DNA of 64,000 bases from Larimichthys crocea (Eukaryota; Chordata; Actinopteri; Sciaenidae): NCBI RefSeq assembly GCF_000972845.2, contig NC_040028.1:12744244-12808243 (forward strand), read 5' to 3'. Made by a program: the position numbers and the translations under genes. The notes under the pieces were generated by a model. That model worked only from the letters and a program-made list of their open reading frames with translations, did not search any database and was not told where the DNA came from. Below, one piece after another: positions 1 to 10,734 of the stretch; the stretch's first letter is position 1; each line of letters opens with the position of its first letter.

Positions 1-136
1 ATTTTACGAGCTGCCTCCAGTTGTTCATAAGTGGCCAGGCTCCCTCCCTCGTATTTGCAGACAGCTTTGGCCTCTTTATACGTCAGCTGGTATCTCCCTT
101 TGCGCGATTCCCGGTGATAGACTCCAGCTGCTTGTT
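1..136 (-). CDS. tnfaip6: tnfaip6 (TSG-6) exon 2, partial: start of the Link module
   Basis: TSG-6 is a secreted, inflammation-induced protein that binds hyaluronan through a Link module and transfers inter-alpha-inhibitor heavy chains onto it. The minus strand reads in frame from the acceptor (tttacag at 144-137) as a peptide beginning QAAGVYHRES and continuing RYQLTYKEAKAVC, then YEGGSLATYEQLEAARK. This is the typical first half of the TSG-6 Link module: the YHR lead-in, the Tyr and first Cys of the fold, and the GGxLATxxQLEAA helix. The exon starts with two bases that complete the Glu codon begun in exon 1, so the splice keeps frame. It runs off the left edge of the window after codon AAA plus AT. 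The rest of the Link module and the CUB domain must lie beyond position 1. Other Link proteins such as hapln and aggrecan are less likely, because exon 1 also matches TSG-6. Confidence 0.93.
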
Positions 137-1126
137 CTGTAAAAGAGAGAGACAACAACAACAAAAAAAAGCTACTACCACCATCTAAAGCCAAGAAGAG
201 ACATGGATGAGGGTGGATGTCTGCGCTTTTGTGGTGACTCCAGGATTTTCTAACACACGACTGCAGCTACAGCCGAGCACGTGACAACGTTTTAGAGAAA
301 ACGTTGAGAGAAAAGAACTGTGTGACATTTTTGGATGTCCACCAACAACAGGATCACTTGCTCCCTGGCCTCCTCAGTGTGGGGTCCTCTGCTGATCCTG
401 TTTTGCCTTCACGCATGCATGACTGCAAGACTAGGCAGCGAGCCCACAGAATTTAGCCTCAAGTTGATATTTTGATGAATGCTTTTACACTAATTAAACC
501 CTCATACTCACTTGTCCTTCATACCAGCAACAGAAAACAGCTTTTCAAAAGAAGCAAGAAAAGATGGAGAACTCTGAGCACTTCCAAACGCAACATAGAA
601 CAGCAGGAGTATGAAATAATAGAAAATGATGCATATGGATCAGGTCAGGCGAGGTCATTAGCCCACTGTTCTGGTATTTCCCCTCTCACTTTGTAAAAAT
701 ACACAGTGGCTTTCATAAAGTGAGAGTCAGAGGTGTGTGTATGGGAACTGTCTGACTTACAGTGTATCTCAGTAGACATGTGTGTATACATGTTGGTTAA
801 ACTAGCTTTCCTGTGATCTGTTTGTATCTTGGAAGGCTCTCAGATGAAGTCATTCCCCCGTGTTTACTGGCTCCACGCAGGACTAACTCAGACAGGTCAT
901 AAACATGCAGTTTGGCTGCTGGTTAATCCTCCTTACTCCTCACTATGTGCCTTTATGTTATGTGGCAAAAGTATGTTACTCCTGACGCCACTTAAGACAT
1001 GTATTAATAACTTTAAAGCTGCAGATCACAACACATATATCGATCAACTTCACAACAATCAGAACAAAGTTTGTTTCTAGCTACAAACGAAGAAAAAAGA
1101 AAGAAAAACAAAAGTCAGTTATTTAC
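137..1126 (-). other. tnfaip6: tnfaip6 intron 1
   Basis: This 990-bp intron lies between the exon 1 donor (GTAAAT at 1126-1121) and the exon 2 acceptor. I see no gene, RNA or recognisable mobile element in it. The short open frames inside look like chance. Confidence 0.85.
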
Positions 1127-1226
1127 CGAGCCATATAGAGTTATGAAATATTCCGTTCTTGAAGCCCCATGCGTGCGCCTCCTTCAGCAGGAGCCCGAGA
1201 GTCCAGATGAGGAAAAAGACGCGCAT
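1127..1226 (-). CDS. tnfaip6: tnfaip6 exon 1: start codon and signal peptide
   Basis: The ATG at 1226-1224 has an A at -3. It opens a typical secretion signal: MRVFFLIWTLGLLLKEAHA, a short basic start, a hydrophobic core and a small residue at the likely cleavage point. The mature N-terminus WGFKNGIFHNSIWL follows, which is the conserved pre-Link segment of TSG-6. The exon ends with one base of a Glu codon before a good donor (G|GTAAAT), and that base joins the first two bases of exon 2. The 100-nt coding part is 33 codons plus 1. A TATA box lies about 95 bases upstream. The neighbouring gene itgb5 points the same way, with its 3' end about 26 kb upstream of this start. Confidence 0.93.
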
Positions 1227-1279
1227 CCTGCGACCGTCAGTGCGCAGCTGCTCTGCTCTGCTCTGCGCTGCTGCGCCGC

Positions 1280-1280
<1 letters not shown>

Positions 1281-1322
<42 letters not shown>
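1281..1322. repeat. (GCT)14 trinucleotide repeat in the tnfaip6 promoter/5' leader
   Basis: Fourteen uninterrupted GCT units (CAG/AGC on the gene strand) run from 1281 to 1322, preceded by a shorter GC-rich GCTGCTGCGCCGCC stretch. The repeat abuts the TATA box on the gene strand. A start site 25-30 bases downstream of the TATA box would fall inside the repeat, so the mRNA leader probably begins in it. Long poly-Ala or poly-Leu open frames here come from the repeat and are not genes. Confidence 0.95.
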
Positions 1323-1324
<2 letters not shown>

Positions 1325-1328
1325 TATA
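1321..1328 (-). promoter_or_regulatory. tnfaip6: TATA box of tnfaip6
   Basis: The gene strand reads CATATAAAAGC, a near-consensus TATAAAAG, about 95 bases upstream of the ATG. This fits a strongly inducible promoter. That it is used is inferred from position and sequence. Confidence 0.7.
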
Positions 1329-1409
1329 TGTGACGAGGAGACTGACTGCTGACTACTGACCCCTGCTGCCAGCAACACAGGGGGAGATCCACTGATTGTA
1401 CAGGAACTG

Positions 1410-1416
1410 TGACTCA
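1410..1416. promoter_or_regulatory. AP-1 consensus site upstream of tnfaip6
   Basis: TGACTCA is a perfect AP-1 (TRE) site about 85 bases upstream of the TATA box. Induction of mammalian TSG-6 through AP-1 and C/EBP sites in its promoter is established. The match here is seen in sequence; its function is inferred. Confidence 0.5.
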
Positions 1417-1727
1417 CAAGAGTCTGGTCACTGACAGGACGTCTAGTTTTACTTTCAGTTTATATTTCAGTGATAAACACTGAACTTTATTTGTCTGTAA
1501 AGCCCCCAGTTTGAGTATAGTGTAAAAGAAAATGCCAGCTATGGTTGTCAGAATTTGAAGGTAATAATCTGGTATAACCTTTTCTAATGTTACAGTAATA
1601 GGATATTAGTATTATTTTACAGTTAAGGTTGGCGTTTTGTTCCATATTTGAACATGTAAATATATCAAAAGATGTAATTGACATGAAAATACCATATGAA
1701 TGGTGTATAAAAGCGACACACAGCGTG
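1417..1727. other. Spacer upstream of the tnfaip6 promoter
   Basis: AT-rich sequence between the tnfaip6 promoter and the LINE. I see no gene or recognisable repeat in it. Confidence 0.6.
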
Positions 1728-3669
1728 GGTTCCGGAACCAGTTTCCTTGAGAGGGGCTGGACGCTCTACCACTCTGGAGTTGCCCCCAGCGAGAGGCGCA
1801 GAGCGGGGGTGGGAATGCTTGTTTCCCCCCGGCTCGGCGCCTGTACGTTGGGGTTCACCCCGGTGGACGAGAGGGTAGCCTCCCTTCACCTTAGGGTGGG
1901 GGGACGGGTCCTGACTGTCGTCTGTGCCTATGCACCGAATGGCAGCTCAGAGTACCCACCCTTTCTGTTCCGTTCCTCCATGGTGGTTGCGGAGGCAAAG
2001 ACTCGGGTGTGGGAGGAGTTCAGTGAGGCCATGGAGAACGACTTTCGAACGGCTTCGAGGAGGTTCTGGACCACCATCCGGCGGCTCAGGTGGGGGAAGC
2101 AGTGCACTGTCGACACTGTGTTCAGTGGGGGCAGGGTGCTGCTGATCTCGACTGGGGACGTCTTGAGTCGGTGGAGGGAATACTTTGAAGACCTCCTCAA
2201 TCCCACCAGCACGTCTTCCCTTGAGGAGGCAGAGTCTGGGGACCCTGTGGTGGTCTCACCCATCTCTGGGGCTGAGGTCGCTGAGGTAGTCAAAAAGCTC
2301 CTCGGTGGCAAGGCCCCGGGGGTGGATGAGGTCCGCCCGGAGTTCCTCAAGGCCCTGGATGTTGTGGGGCTGTCTTGGTTGACACGTCTCTGCAACATCG
2401 CGTGGACATCGGGGGCAGTGCCTCTGGACTGGCAGACCGGGGTGGTGGTTCCCCTCTTCAAAAAGGGGGACCGGAGGATGTGCTCCAACTATAGGGGGAT
2501 CACACTCCTCAGCCTCCCCGGGAAGGTCTTTTCGGGGGTCCTGGAGAGGAGGGTCCGCAAGATTGTCGAACCTCGGATCCAGGAGGAGCAGTGTGGTTTT
2601 CGTCCTGGTCGTGGAACTGTGGACCAGCTCTATACCCTTAGCGCGGTCCTGGAGGGTGCATGGGAGTTCGCCCAACCAGTCTACATGTGCTTTGTGGACC
2701 TGGAGAAGGCGTTCGACCGTGTCCCTCGGGGAGTCCTGTGGGGGGTGCTCCAGGAGTATGGGGTTCTGGACCCATTAATACGGGCTATCCGGTCCCTGTA
2801 CTCTCGGTGCCAGAGCTTGGTCCGCATTGCCGGAAGTAAGTCGGACCTGTTTCCTGTGGGAGTTGGACTCTGCCAGGGCTGCCCTTTGTCACCGGTTCTG
2901 TTCATAACCTTTATGGACAGAATTTCTAGGCGCAGCCAGGGCGTTGAGGCACTGCGGTTCGGTGGCCTCAGGATTGGGTCGCTGCTTTTTGCGGACGATC
3001 TGGTCCTGTTGGCTTCATCGGAACGTGACCTTCAGCTCTCTCTGGAGCGGTTCGCAGCCGAGTGTGAAGCGGCTGGGATGAGAATCAGCACCTCCAAATC
3101 CGAGGCCATGGTTCTCAGCCGGAAAAGGGTGGAGTGCAGTCTCCAGGTCGGGGATGAGATCCTCCTCAAGTGGAGGAGTTCAAGTATCTCGTGGTCTTGT
3201 TCACAAGTGGGGGAAGGATGGAACGGGAGATCGACCGGCGGATCGGTGCGGCTTCTGCAGTGATGCGGACCCTGCACCAGTCGGTCATGGTGAAGAAGGA
3301 GCTGAGCCGAAAGGCGAAGTTCTCGATTTACCAGTCGATCTACGTTCCTACCCTCACCTATGGTCACGAGCTTTGGGTAGTGACCGAAAGAATGAGATCG
3401 CGAATACAAGCAACCGAAATGAGCTTCCTTCACAGGGTGGCTGGGCTCTCCCTTAGAGATAGGGTGAGAAGCTCGGCCATCCGCGAGGAGCTCAGAGTAG
3501 AACCGCTGCTTCTCCGCCTTGAGAGCAACCAGTTAAGGTGGCACGGGCATCTCGTGAGGATGCCTCCTGGACGTCTCCCTGGTGAGATGTACCGGGCACG
3601 TCCCTCCGGGAGGCGGCCCCGGGGAAGACCAAGGACACGCTGGAGGGACTAAGTCTCTCGGCTGGGATT
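1728..3669 (+). mobile_element. Decayed RTE-like non-LTR retrotransposon (LINE)
   Basis: One long frame (to 3263) and an overlapping second frame (3170-3652) encode a LINE polyprotein. Endonuclease-like sequence comes first (SERRRAGVGMLVSPRLG, then VVCAYAPNGSSEYPPF). An in-frame jump near 1970 to a pre-RT segment (VWEEFSEAMENDFRTASRRF) shows that the endonuclease core is deleted. The reverse transcriptase follows, with KKGDRRMCSNYRGITLL, QCGFRPGRGTVDQLY, VDLEKAFDRVPR, CQGCPLSP and the catalytic FADD at 2988-2999. A frameshift around 3160-3175 moves the C-terminal region into another frame, and that frame runs to RGRPRTRWRD and an early stop. Normal LINE sequence stops near 3669. The RTE/Rex3-like assignment is from motif style; a search would settle the clade. 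The element is not functional. Confidence 0.85.
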
Positions 3670-3712
3670 CAAACCCTTGGGCAAGATACTGAACCCTAAA
3701 TTGCTCCTGAAG
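3670..3712 (+). repeat. SINE-tail fragment
   Basis: The stretch containing GGGCAAGATACTGAACCC and TTGCTCCTGAAG matches the central part of the tRNA-derived SINE seen at 40.3 kb. It joins the truncated LINE directly to the 369-bp repeat. Confidence 0.5.
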
Positions 3713-4081
3713 GCTGTCAACAGTTGTACACATTGTAGATGAGTTATATGCAAATAAGACAACATAAATATCCACTTCAAATTCAATGAAATCTTAAATT
3801 AAGTATACATATTCAAGCATTCACACATACAACCAAACCCAGATCATAACTGTCTGCTCCATAGTATAATATTGCATAGAAACAAACAGTACTTACTCTA
3901 AAAAGCTCCTCCAGTCTGCATGTCAAAGTGTTCTTGGGCAAGACACTGAACCCCAAATTACTCCTGAAGGCTGTGCCATCAGTGTGTGAATGTGTATGAA
4001 TGGGTGAATGAGATATGTACTGTAAAGTGCTTTGAGTGGTCAGAAGACCAGAAAGGAGATATATAAGTACAGTCCATTTAC
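3713..4081 (+). repeat. 369-bp dispersed repeat, copy 1 (inverted copy at 32250-32618)
   Basis: This 369-bp block is the reverse complement of 32250-32618, with three mismatches and no indels by hand alignment. The right half is the 3' part of a tRNA-derived SINE: GGGCAAGACACTGAACCCC, then TGTGTGAATGTGTATGAATG, then TAAAGTGCTTTGAGTGG, ending in CCATTTAC. The left half is not SINE and I do not recognise it. Because both copies start and stop at the same bases, this is a discrete mobile or duplicated unit. Confidence 0.85.
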
Positions 4082-4727
4082 TTTGAAATGCCATATAAAT
4101 AAAGGTTTTGCATATTTCACACTCCTTTGCTGTCATGGTTTGGCAGTTTTTTACTGTAAAGTCTACAGACATGTTTACAGCGTATAATCCCACTGTGGTA
4201 AATATGGACAGCTGTACACACGTATTTGTTCTGATTACATTACTTATGATCAAAAACTAGCGAGTCAATGTCTTTGCTGACAGCCAAACATCAAACAAGG
4301 TCAACAACACAAAACATAGCAGCCAGCTAACATGACTTACTAGTCACACTCCTCTGGTGCTCTGAACTCACAGCCCGAGAGGCCTGGGTCACAAACTGAG
4401 CTAACAGCAGCTACAGCTGGCAGCAGTGTACTTCAATGTCCATTGTGAAACTCAGTAAATAACTTGAGACTTGATGCAGAGCAGCAGGACATCAGAGGGG
4501 AGAATAGGCTGTCTGATTATTTTTTTTATAAATACTTATACTTTACTGTGACCTTTTTCTTATAAAGTGTATCATGATTGCATAATTTTAACAACATATT
4601 TTCTTAAACATATTCAATGGTAGAAAGCCTTTAGTGCAGGATTTTAAATTAGAATCCTGTGATGCACTGAGAAATGTAGACTAGCAGGCTTTATATACAC
4701 ATTTGGGTTTTGGGGTCTATAGGTGTG

Positions 4728-5118
4728 ATTGGCAGTGGCAGCTGCCCCAGACACTGGTAGCGGTTTAGACAGATGTTGAGAGATTGAGATGAGAGGACTA
4801 AATCAATGCAAATGAATGCAGTAATCACATGATGGAAATGTTACTTCCATCAAGTCTAATACAACAATGAATGTTTTATAAAATAAAAAATAAAAACAGA
4901 TGATCAAAGCAGTAGTAGTTGCCATGGCAGGTCAGTGGCAGTTGCGCCACACAGCGGCAGCGGTTGAGAGATTAATTAAGAAAACTTCAAATTCATTATT
5001 AATTAATGCAGAAATCACATAATAGAAATGCTACTGCCAGCAACTCAAATACGACAGTGACGACTGTTTTATAAAATAAAAGATAAAAACATATGCCCAT
5101 AACAGCAGCAGTTGCCAT
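4728..5118. repeat. Diverged tandem duplication, two units of about 195 bp
   Basis: The blocks 4728-4925 and 4928-5118 share an ordered series of motifs: a GGCAGTGGCAGCTG-like start, GCGGTT..GAGAGATT, AATGCAG.AATCACAT.ATG/TAGAAATG, ACGACTGTTTTATAAAATAAA and GTTGCCATGGCA. A weaker third echo (cagctgcctcaaacaccagctgcggc) lies near 5385-5420. An imperfect (CA)n run follows at about 5120-5158. Origin unknown. Confidence 0.6.
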
Positions 5119-5159
5119 GGCACACACACAAATGCACACACACACACACAAACACACAT

Positions 5160-7512
5160 TACACTTGCTATATAGCAGAGAAATGAATCACAACAGTGAC
5201 AGTATTTCACTCGCAAGCGCTTTACTTGAATGAATGTGTACCGCGCATTCTCCAGGTATGTGGAGACCAAAGCAATTAATCCCAGAGTGCAGGTTCCAGA
5301 TCCTGCCGATGATTGATCAACACTACAGCCACTTGAATTATTAATGTATTAACACATAAAAATTTGGTCAGTGGTCAGTGGAGAGCAGCAGCTGCCTCAA
5401 ACACCAGCTGCGGCAGGTCAGACACCTGCTTCGGATGTGCCACTACCAACTGGCGCTGCCACAAATTGAGCCAGCCTCTACTGTCAGAGGGAAAACATAG
5501 TGCAAGAACAGACGTACTAATGACAGAGACATCATTCACCTGATTACGAGTCAGTTTAGCATCAACATGATTTAAAGTCCATGTAAAGTCAAAATAAATT
5601 TGTGTTCTGAGTTTGTCAGATTAAAAAAGAAAGTGTTATTAACCACCCAGCAAAATTTGAATGATCAAAAATAACAACAAGTTTAGGAAATCAGGTGTCA
5701 AAATCCGGTAAAAATGAATTCTCAGCTCCAGGACTGTGGGGGTGTGTCCACTGAATGTGCAGAAGCCAAGCCCACCTGGCGTCTCACAATATGCAAATTT
5801 TATGTTAATGATCGTTGTTAACGAAAGTCAGGCGATCTCGTTTTAGGACTGTAACAAGCACAATATGGATGCTACAGCTAGCAGTATTATTGGTTATGTT
5901 CAGCCCTATATGTTTGAGCCACCAGAACCACAATCTGACTCGGAGTCAGAGGGCACTGACCAACCCCAGCATCAAATTCGTTCGTCCCAATTTACAACAA
6001 AATGGTAAAATTTTCTTCCTTCCCCATTTATGCTAGTTAGCAACCTGTATTACTGATTAGCATTGCCTAGCCAAATGAAGTTATGCAATCAATAAACTCC
6101 AAAACTTTATTTTTATGACTTATTTATGCATCCCACTAGCATTTTGCTAATTAGCACAGCTGACTAATTTCTATAGCATTGCGCAAGGGGGCAGGGTTAT
6201 GTTAATTGTATGTTAATTACCACCATGTGGTGTCATGTGGTCTCATTTTAGGGCCGCCCACAAAATCCTGGGCTGAAAACTGGTGAAAAACTGTTTGAAC
6301 CTCTAACTCCACATTTCAGTAATACATCATTCAAAGTCTTTTCACGTGTTTTCAGCAACATTTCCAAAATATGTATTGTGTTTTGAAAGAAAACATGGAA
6401 TTGCCTTTACACAGACTCTAAAATCTGTTGATAGAAAAGTTGCAAGTAAGAAAATAATTGCAAAACTTTCTTGGAACTTTCCTCAACTTCAAGGCAGACC
6501 TTTAGAGTTGTAGAAAGGTTTGAGGTTGGAGGTATTTGTCAAATAGTTGAGGAGTGCGTGGGAGGCCAAAAAAAAAAAAAAATTCAATATGAAGCAGGCC
6601 TATATAAATTCTCCTGCGTCAGCACATGTAGTAGGCACAGTTAATGAGCTCCAACTCTGCAGCTACACCAACAGCAAAAACGGTTCACATCCAGTCATAT
6701 ACATTTTATTACTAATAATGATGTTTTGTAAGTTAAAGCTGCATTCATTGACTTTCAATCAGTTTAGTCATCATCTTATGTTAAAGAGAACCCTGATGAT
6801 GATGCCATTGGTCACAAGACATTGATGGATGTAACTGTCATATTCACTCTCCTTGTTGCTGTGGTTTGGTCTCCACCAACAGCTAAGAAGTGTTTAAGCT
6901 GCTAGACTTTGTCTCTGCTCACAATCACAGCTGTGTTTATCTCTTTTTGTTCAGCACAGCTCGTTCATTTCTCTTCTCACTGAGCTTCTCTCTCTCTCCA
7001 CTGGCTGTCAGTACGTCATTCCAGGTGTTTTGGATTTGGATGCGTCCTCTCCTCTTGCCTCTCTCTCTCTGTATTTGTGTGTTTGATTTCTCTCTCCTTA
7101 CCTGTGTGAATGGTGTGCTGAGGGCCTTTGCTCTTCTGTGCTCGTGTACTTTGTTAAGAAAATTATTCAATAACCCTCAAGACGCCGTCAGGCAAAGATA
7201 TATCATTTAATAGTAACTTGCAGCAAGGGAACAACTTACAGACTCTGATTCAGCAAATGTTCAAAGGTTCAAGGGTTCAACACAGCATACATACATACAC
7301 AGCAGTCACCTCCTTACAGCCAAGAGTGACACCTATCACATAGTTTCAATCTTGGGCATTTTTAGAACATTAAGCATTAAATGGGAAATTACAGTTACAA
7401 CTGTTTGTTTATACACTAATGTTGCGACTTCTTTAAAACTAAGCACACATCAGCTATTTCTTTGCATGACCCTGCAGGGGCATCTAAAAATGGAATATAC
7501 TGAAAGCATAAA
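5160..7512. other. Non-genic AT-rich stretch
   Basis: No open frame here resembles a gene, and no repeat family is clearly recognisable apart from a poly(A) run near 6568-6581. Short frames such as 5815-6036 and 6890-7210 look like chance. Confidence 0.5.
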
Positions 7513-7606
7513 GGATAATAACATTTTTCCAACATACTTCATCCTCTTTCTGGGTCTCTGTGGTGGAGAGGAGGTCAGGTGGTTTGTGTCTTATCTGTTT
7601 GGTGGC
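7513..7606 (+). repeat. Inverted repeat arm 1 (partner 8173-8268)
   Basis: About 94 bases, including AAGGATAATAACATTTTTCC and GGAGAGGAGGTCAGGTGG, recur in reverse complement at 8173-8268 with few differences. The arm leads into a LINE-like 3' end (7690-7816), so it is probably part of a LINE 3' UTR. Confidence 0.75.
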
Positions 7607-7689
7607 ACCTGAAGTTGCTCAACTTCCTCCCAGATCCACTATGTTGGTCTATTCTGTACACAACATGTATTATGTCTGTGGGAGGGATT

Positions 7690-7816
7690 CCTCCATTGTT
7701 TGTTCCATTTGTTTCCATGTAAAAGGTTTTTTTTTTTTTCATGTCTGAATCGAGGGTCTAAAGACCAAGGCAGAGTTATGATTTGTCATGTATAAATAAA
7801 ATTGACTTGACTTGTT
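7690..7816 (+). mobile_element. LINE (L2-like) 3' end
   Basis: A stretch with GTAAAAGGTTTTTT, GAATCGAGGGTCTAAAGACC and a terminal AAATAAAATTGACTTGACTTG matches the layout of the L2 3' end at 11805-11944 (AACCGAGGGTCTAAGGAC and a short A/T-rich terminal repeat). No coding part remains. Confidence 0.65.
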
Positions 7817-8020
7817 CAAAGCGGACAAACATGTCTGTATTGTCTGTGGGAATCACGTAGTGATTCCAATTAATCTTAACGTGGCATCATTTTGAATGCA
7901 GAATGATTTCTGTGTTTATGTTTGAACAGATGAAAAGAGATTTCACTCCCCCAACACAGTTGCTTAATAACACAGGCCTCAGGTGGTGGTGGGAGTGTGG
8001 GGGATATGGATATTGGGGAA

Positions 8021-8135
8021 CAGTTCCAGATGTTAGGTGTCTCCCGCAGCTTCAGCAAGGGAATACACCACCAGGAACACACTCTGAGTTGACGCTTAGT
8101 ATTGCTTAATGCTGCTCTAATCAATAGTTTTATAT
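8021..8135 (+). repeat. Diverged direct repeat, copy 1 (copy 2 at 8457-8582)
   Basis: Shared ordered blocks are TTCCAGATGTTAG, ACACACTCTGAGTTGA and CTTAATGCTGCTC(T)AATCAAT, then TTTTATAT. The spacing differs slightly between copies. Family unknown. Confidence 0.6.
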
Positions 8136-8172
8136 GGTGCATGTGTTCACCAGCTCATTTTTCATTTTTCAC

Positions 8173-8268
8173 CAAACAGATAAGACACAAACCACCTGAC
8201 CTCCTCTCCGCCAGAGACCCAGAAAGAGGATGAAGTATGTTGGAAAAATGTTATTATCCTTTGTGCTT
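8173..8268 (-). repeat. Inverted repeat arm 2 (partner 7513-7606)
   Basis: Reverse complement of 7513-7606 with a few substitutions and a short indel. It is either a second, oppositely oriented insertion of the same LINE 3' region or the other arm of a foldback. Confidence 0.75.
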
Positions 8269-8456
8269 TTTGAGGCTGATGTGAGCAGGTAGGGTCAACT
8301 AAAACAGTGAAGTCACTATATACTCTATAAAAGTGTTTTAGCGCCTTTTAGCTAATTGTTTTGGCTTGTATAGTCCGCAACTTTACTGTACTTGGCAGTT
8401 AAGAGACAGATATTTGCCTCAGGAGTTGGTAGAGTGTACAAATGAGTGAAGGTTTT

Positions 8457-8582
8457 CCAGATGTTAGTTGTCATCCACTGCTTTAGTACTGGGGGACATC
8501 AGCAGGGACACACTCTGAGTTGAAATAGGATCTCTTACTATCACTGAGATACTTAATGCTGCTCAATCAATCATTTTATATT
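8457..8582 (+). repeat. Diverged direct repeat, copy 2
   Basis: Second copy of the unit at 8021-8135, with the same three blocks in the same order. Confidence 0.6.
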
Positions 8583-9033
8583 AGCACTTTACTTTATAAG
8601 CTCATAATATGTAGGTTTGGCCAATGCTTTGTTGTTCTAAGTTACTTGTATCATAAGTCCTGATTGTTTCATAATAAATGCAACATCCTGGTACCCAAAT
8701 GAGTAATCAGCAACTATCATGACGTGATGTCATATCAAGTGCCCGAGTTCTCAAGGTGGAGTTTTACCAAATAGGCGTCCATGATCCATGGGGTGACTTA
8801 CATGTGGTAGGAAACTCAGAGGCAGCGTGTATACAGTATATTTTGTGTCAAACATTGATGTCATCTATATCTTATTGAATAAAACACTGGATATTAAACA
8901 GGAAACATGTTGAAATATTCCAACACTGAATCTGGAGTTGTTACAGTATGTGTTTAGGGAAAAGTCTTGGTAAACACCCTCAGTTTGCAGTGTAATACAT
9001 ACTTTTCTCAGGATCACAGGTTAATGTGAGAGG

Positions 9034-9079
<46 letters not shown>

Positions 9080-10734
9080 GGCTGCTGGGTAAAATTGTTC
9101 TGAATTGGTTCCAGACCTGGGAGGAAATGATCTGTACCTTCTTAATTGTCAGTGTGCCTCTCCCTTTCAAACCCACACATGGAAAGTCTGTCTCAGATGC
9201 AGTAATTGTGACATACTGTATATTACAGCCACATTTTAACAGGACATTCATCATCATTTCCATGTGTCCCACAACTACAGAAGGGCAAACTGATTACTCA
9301 AGCTTGGAGTGACTACCCTGTATCGCATTGTTAAACAACAATAATAGTACAGTAAATTATTTATGCCACTGACATCACGTCTGTCATGAGTGTAATAAAT
9401 GCAAGCTCACACAGCAGACACTGATTTAAAACTGCTGTCAAGTTAAAAATGTAAATGGACAAAAACAAATACAAATGAGTACTCTTTAAATATTATACAG
9501 TATTTATTCACACAGTAAATGAATAAATGTAGTTTAGTGTCATGTCCAGAGACCCTGTTAAGTTAATTTACTCAGTTTTGTCTCGCGTCAATGTTGTCTT
9601 GTGATTTCCTGTTTTATTTTGGTTCCATTTCCTGTCTGTGTCTATTGTCACCAGTTTTACTTTCTCCATTTTGCCTGTTTTCCCACCCTGTCTCCGCCCT
9701 GATTGTTTCCACCTGTGCCCTTACCTTGTGTGTGTATATAGTCCATGTCTCCCTTTGTCCTGTGCCAGTTCATCTTGTCCTTTGTGTCAGAGAACCAGTG
9801 CCTTTTCCATGCCATTGCCAGGTCTTGTTGTTTCGTTACTTTGTTTGTTCTAGTTTGATGTTCCGTTATAAGAATTTTTAAAGAAGTACCCTTGAATAAG
9901 GAGGACTGGATTCAAAGTATCAAATTTTAAGTTTAATTTATGATTCTGGTATAAGAAGGAGTGTTCAACAGTGCAACACACTAAAGGGGTTACAGAGAAA
10001 AGGCTTCTTGAGGAGCTCTATCAGTTGGTTCTTATACATTTTTTAGAAATGGGCTGTTTCGGACACCTCCCCACTGATACAGATAATATCATAACATTCC
10101 TTTTTGGTTTTCTGCTCAGTAATGAGCATTATGTTTTATATCCAAATGGTACTCCCCTAGCCTGTCTCTCCTAACCATGTACTACTGATTTATAATTGTC
10201 TCTCTCTGCCAGCCTCAGTAAATCAGAGGCCAACTAAGGGAGGTATGCGAGACATGCAAAAGACAGGATACACACACACTATATGAATTAAAACATCTGC
10301 ACCCCAGTATAATCCTCATTTTTATATCATTTTCTGTTTGTTTTCTTAGTCCTAGTATAACCTCATAAGAGTGATTTTCTGTTTGTTTATTGATTTTTCT
10401 TAGTCTAGCTTTTGTCGATTGAGTTTTAGTTTCTTAGATTAGTGTAGAGTTATTTCCTATGTCATTTTGTTAAAAACTTTATTTTGAAACTTTTCTCTGA
10501 GAGTTGTGCATTTGGGTTCTGGTCCATAGTTTGGTTGTGACAGTTAAACATAGAATATGACCCACTGACCAACTCGTATTCTACGTCATCAAGACATGTC
10601 AGGCTTTAATTTTACACCCTCTGTAGGTTATTTCATTGACTTTTTATGACATAGCATAAGTACAAAAGTTTGCCTTAAATCATTCTTAACCTAAATAAAC
10701 ATGTTTACTGTCTTACATTTACTATAAAAGTGAA
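8583..10734. other. Non-genic stretch with a (CA)n microsatellite
   Basis: Contains an uninterrupted (CA) run at 9035-9075 and a pyrimidine-rich patch near 9590-9850. I see no gene; the open frames in the pyrimidine-rich patch are compositional. Confidence 0.55.

Noticed and set aside
1381..1390. NF-kB site upstream of tnfaip6
   Set aside because: GGGGAGATCC departs from the consensus at a key position on either strand.
1071..1417. Overlapping open frames with poly-Ala and poly-Leu runs
   Set aside because: They are produced by the (GCT)14 repeat and overlap the real tnfaip6 exon 1 on the minus strand.
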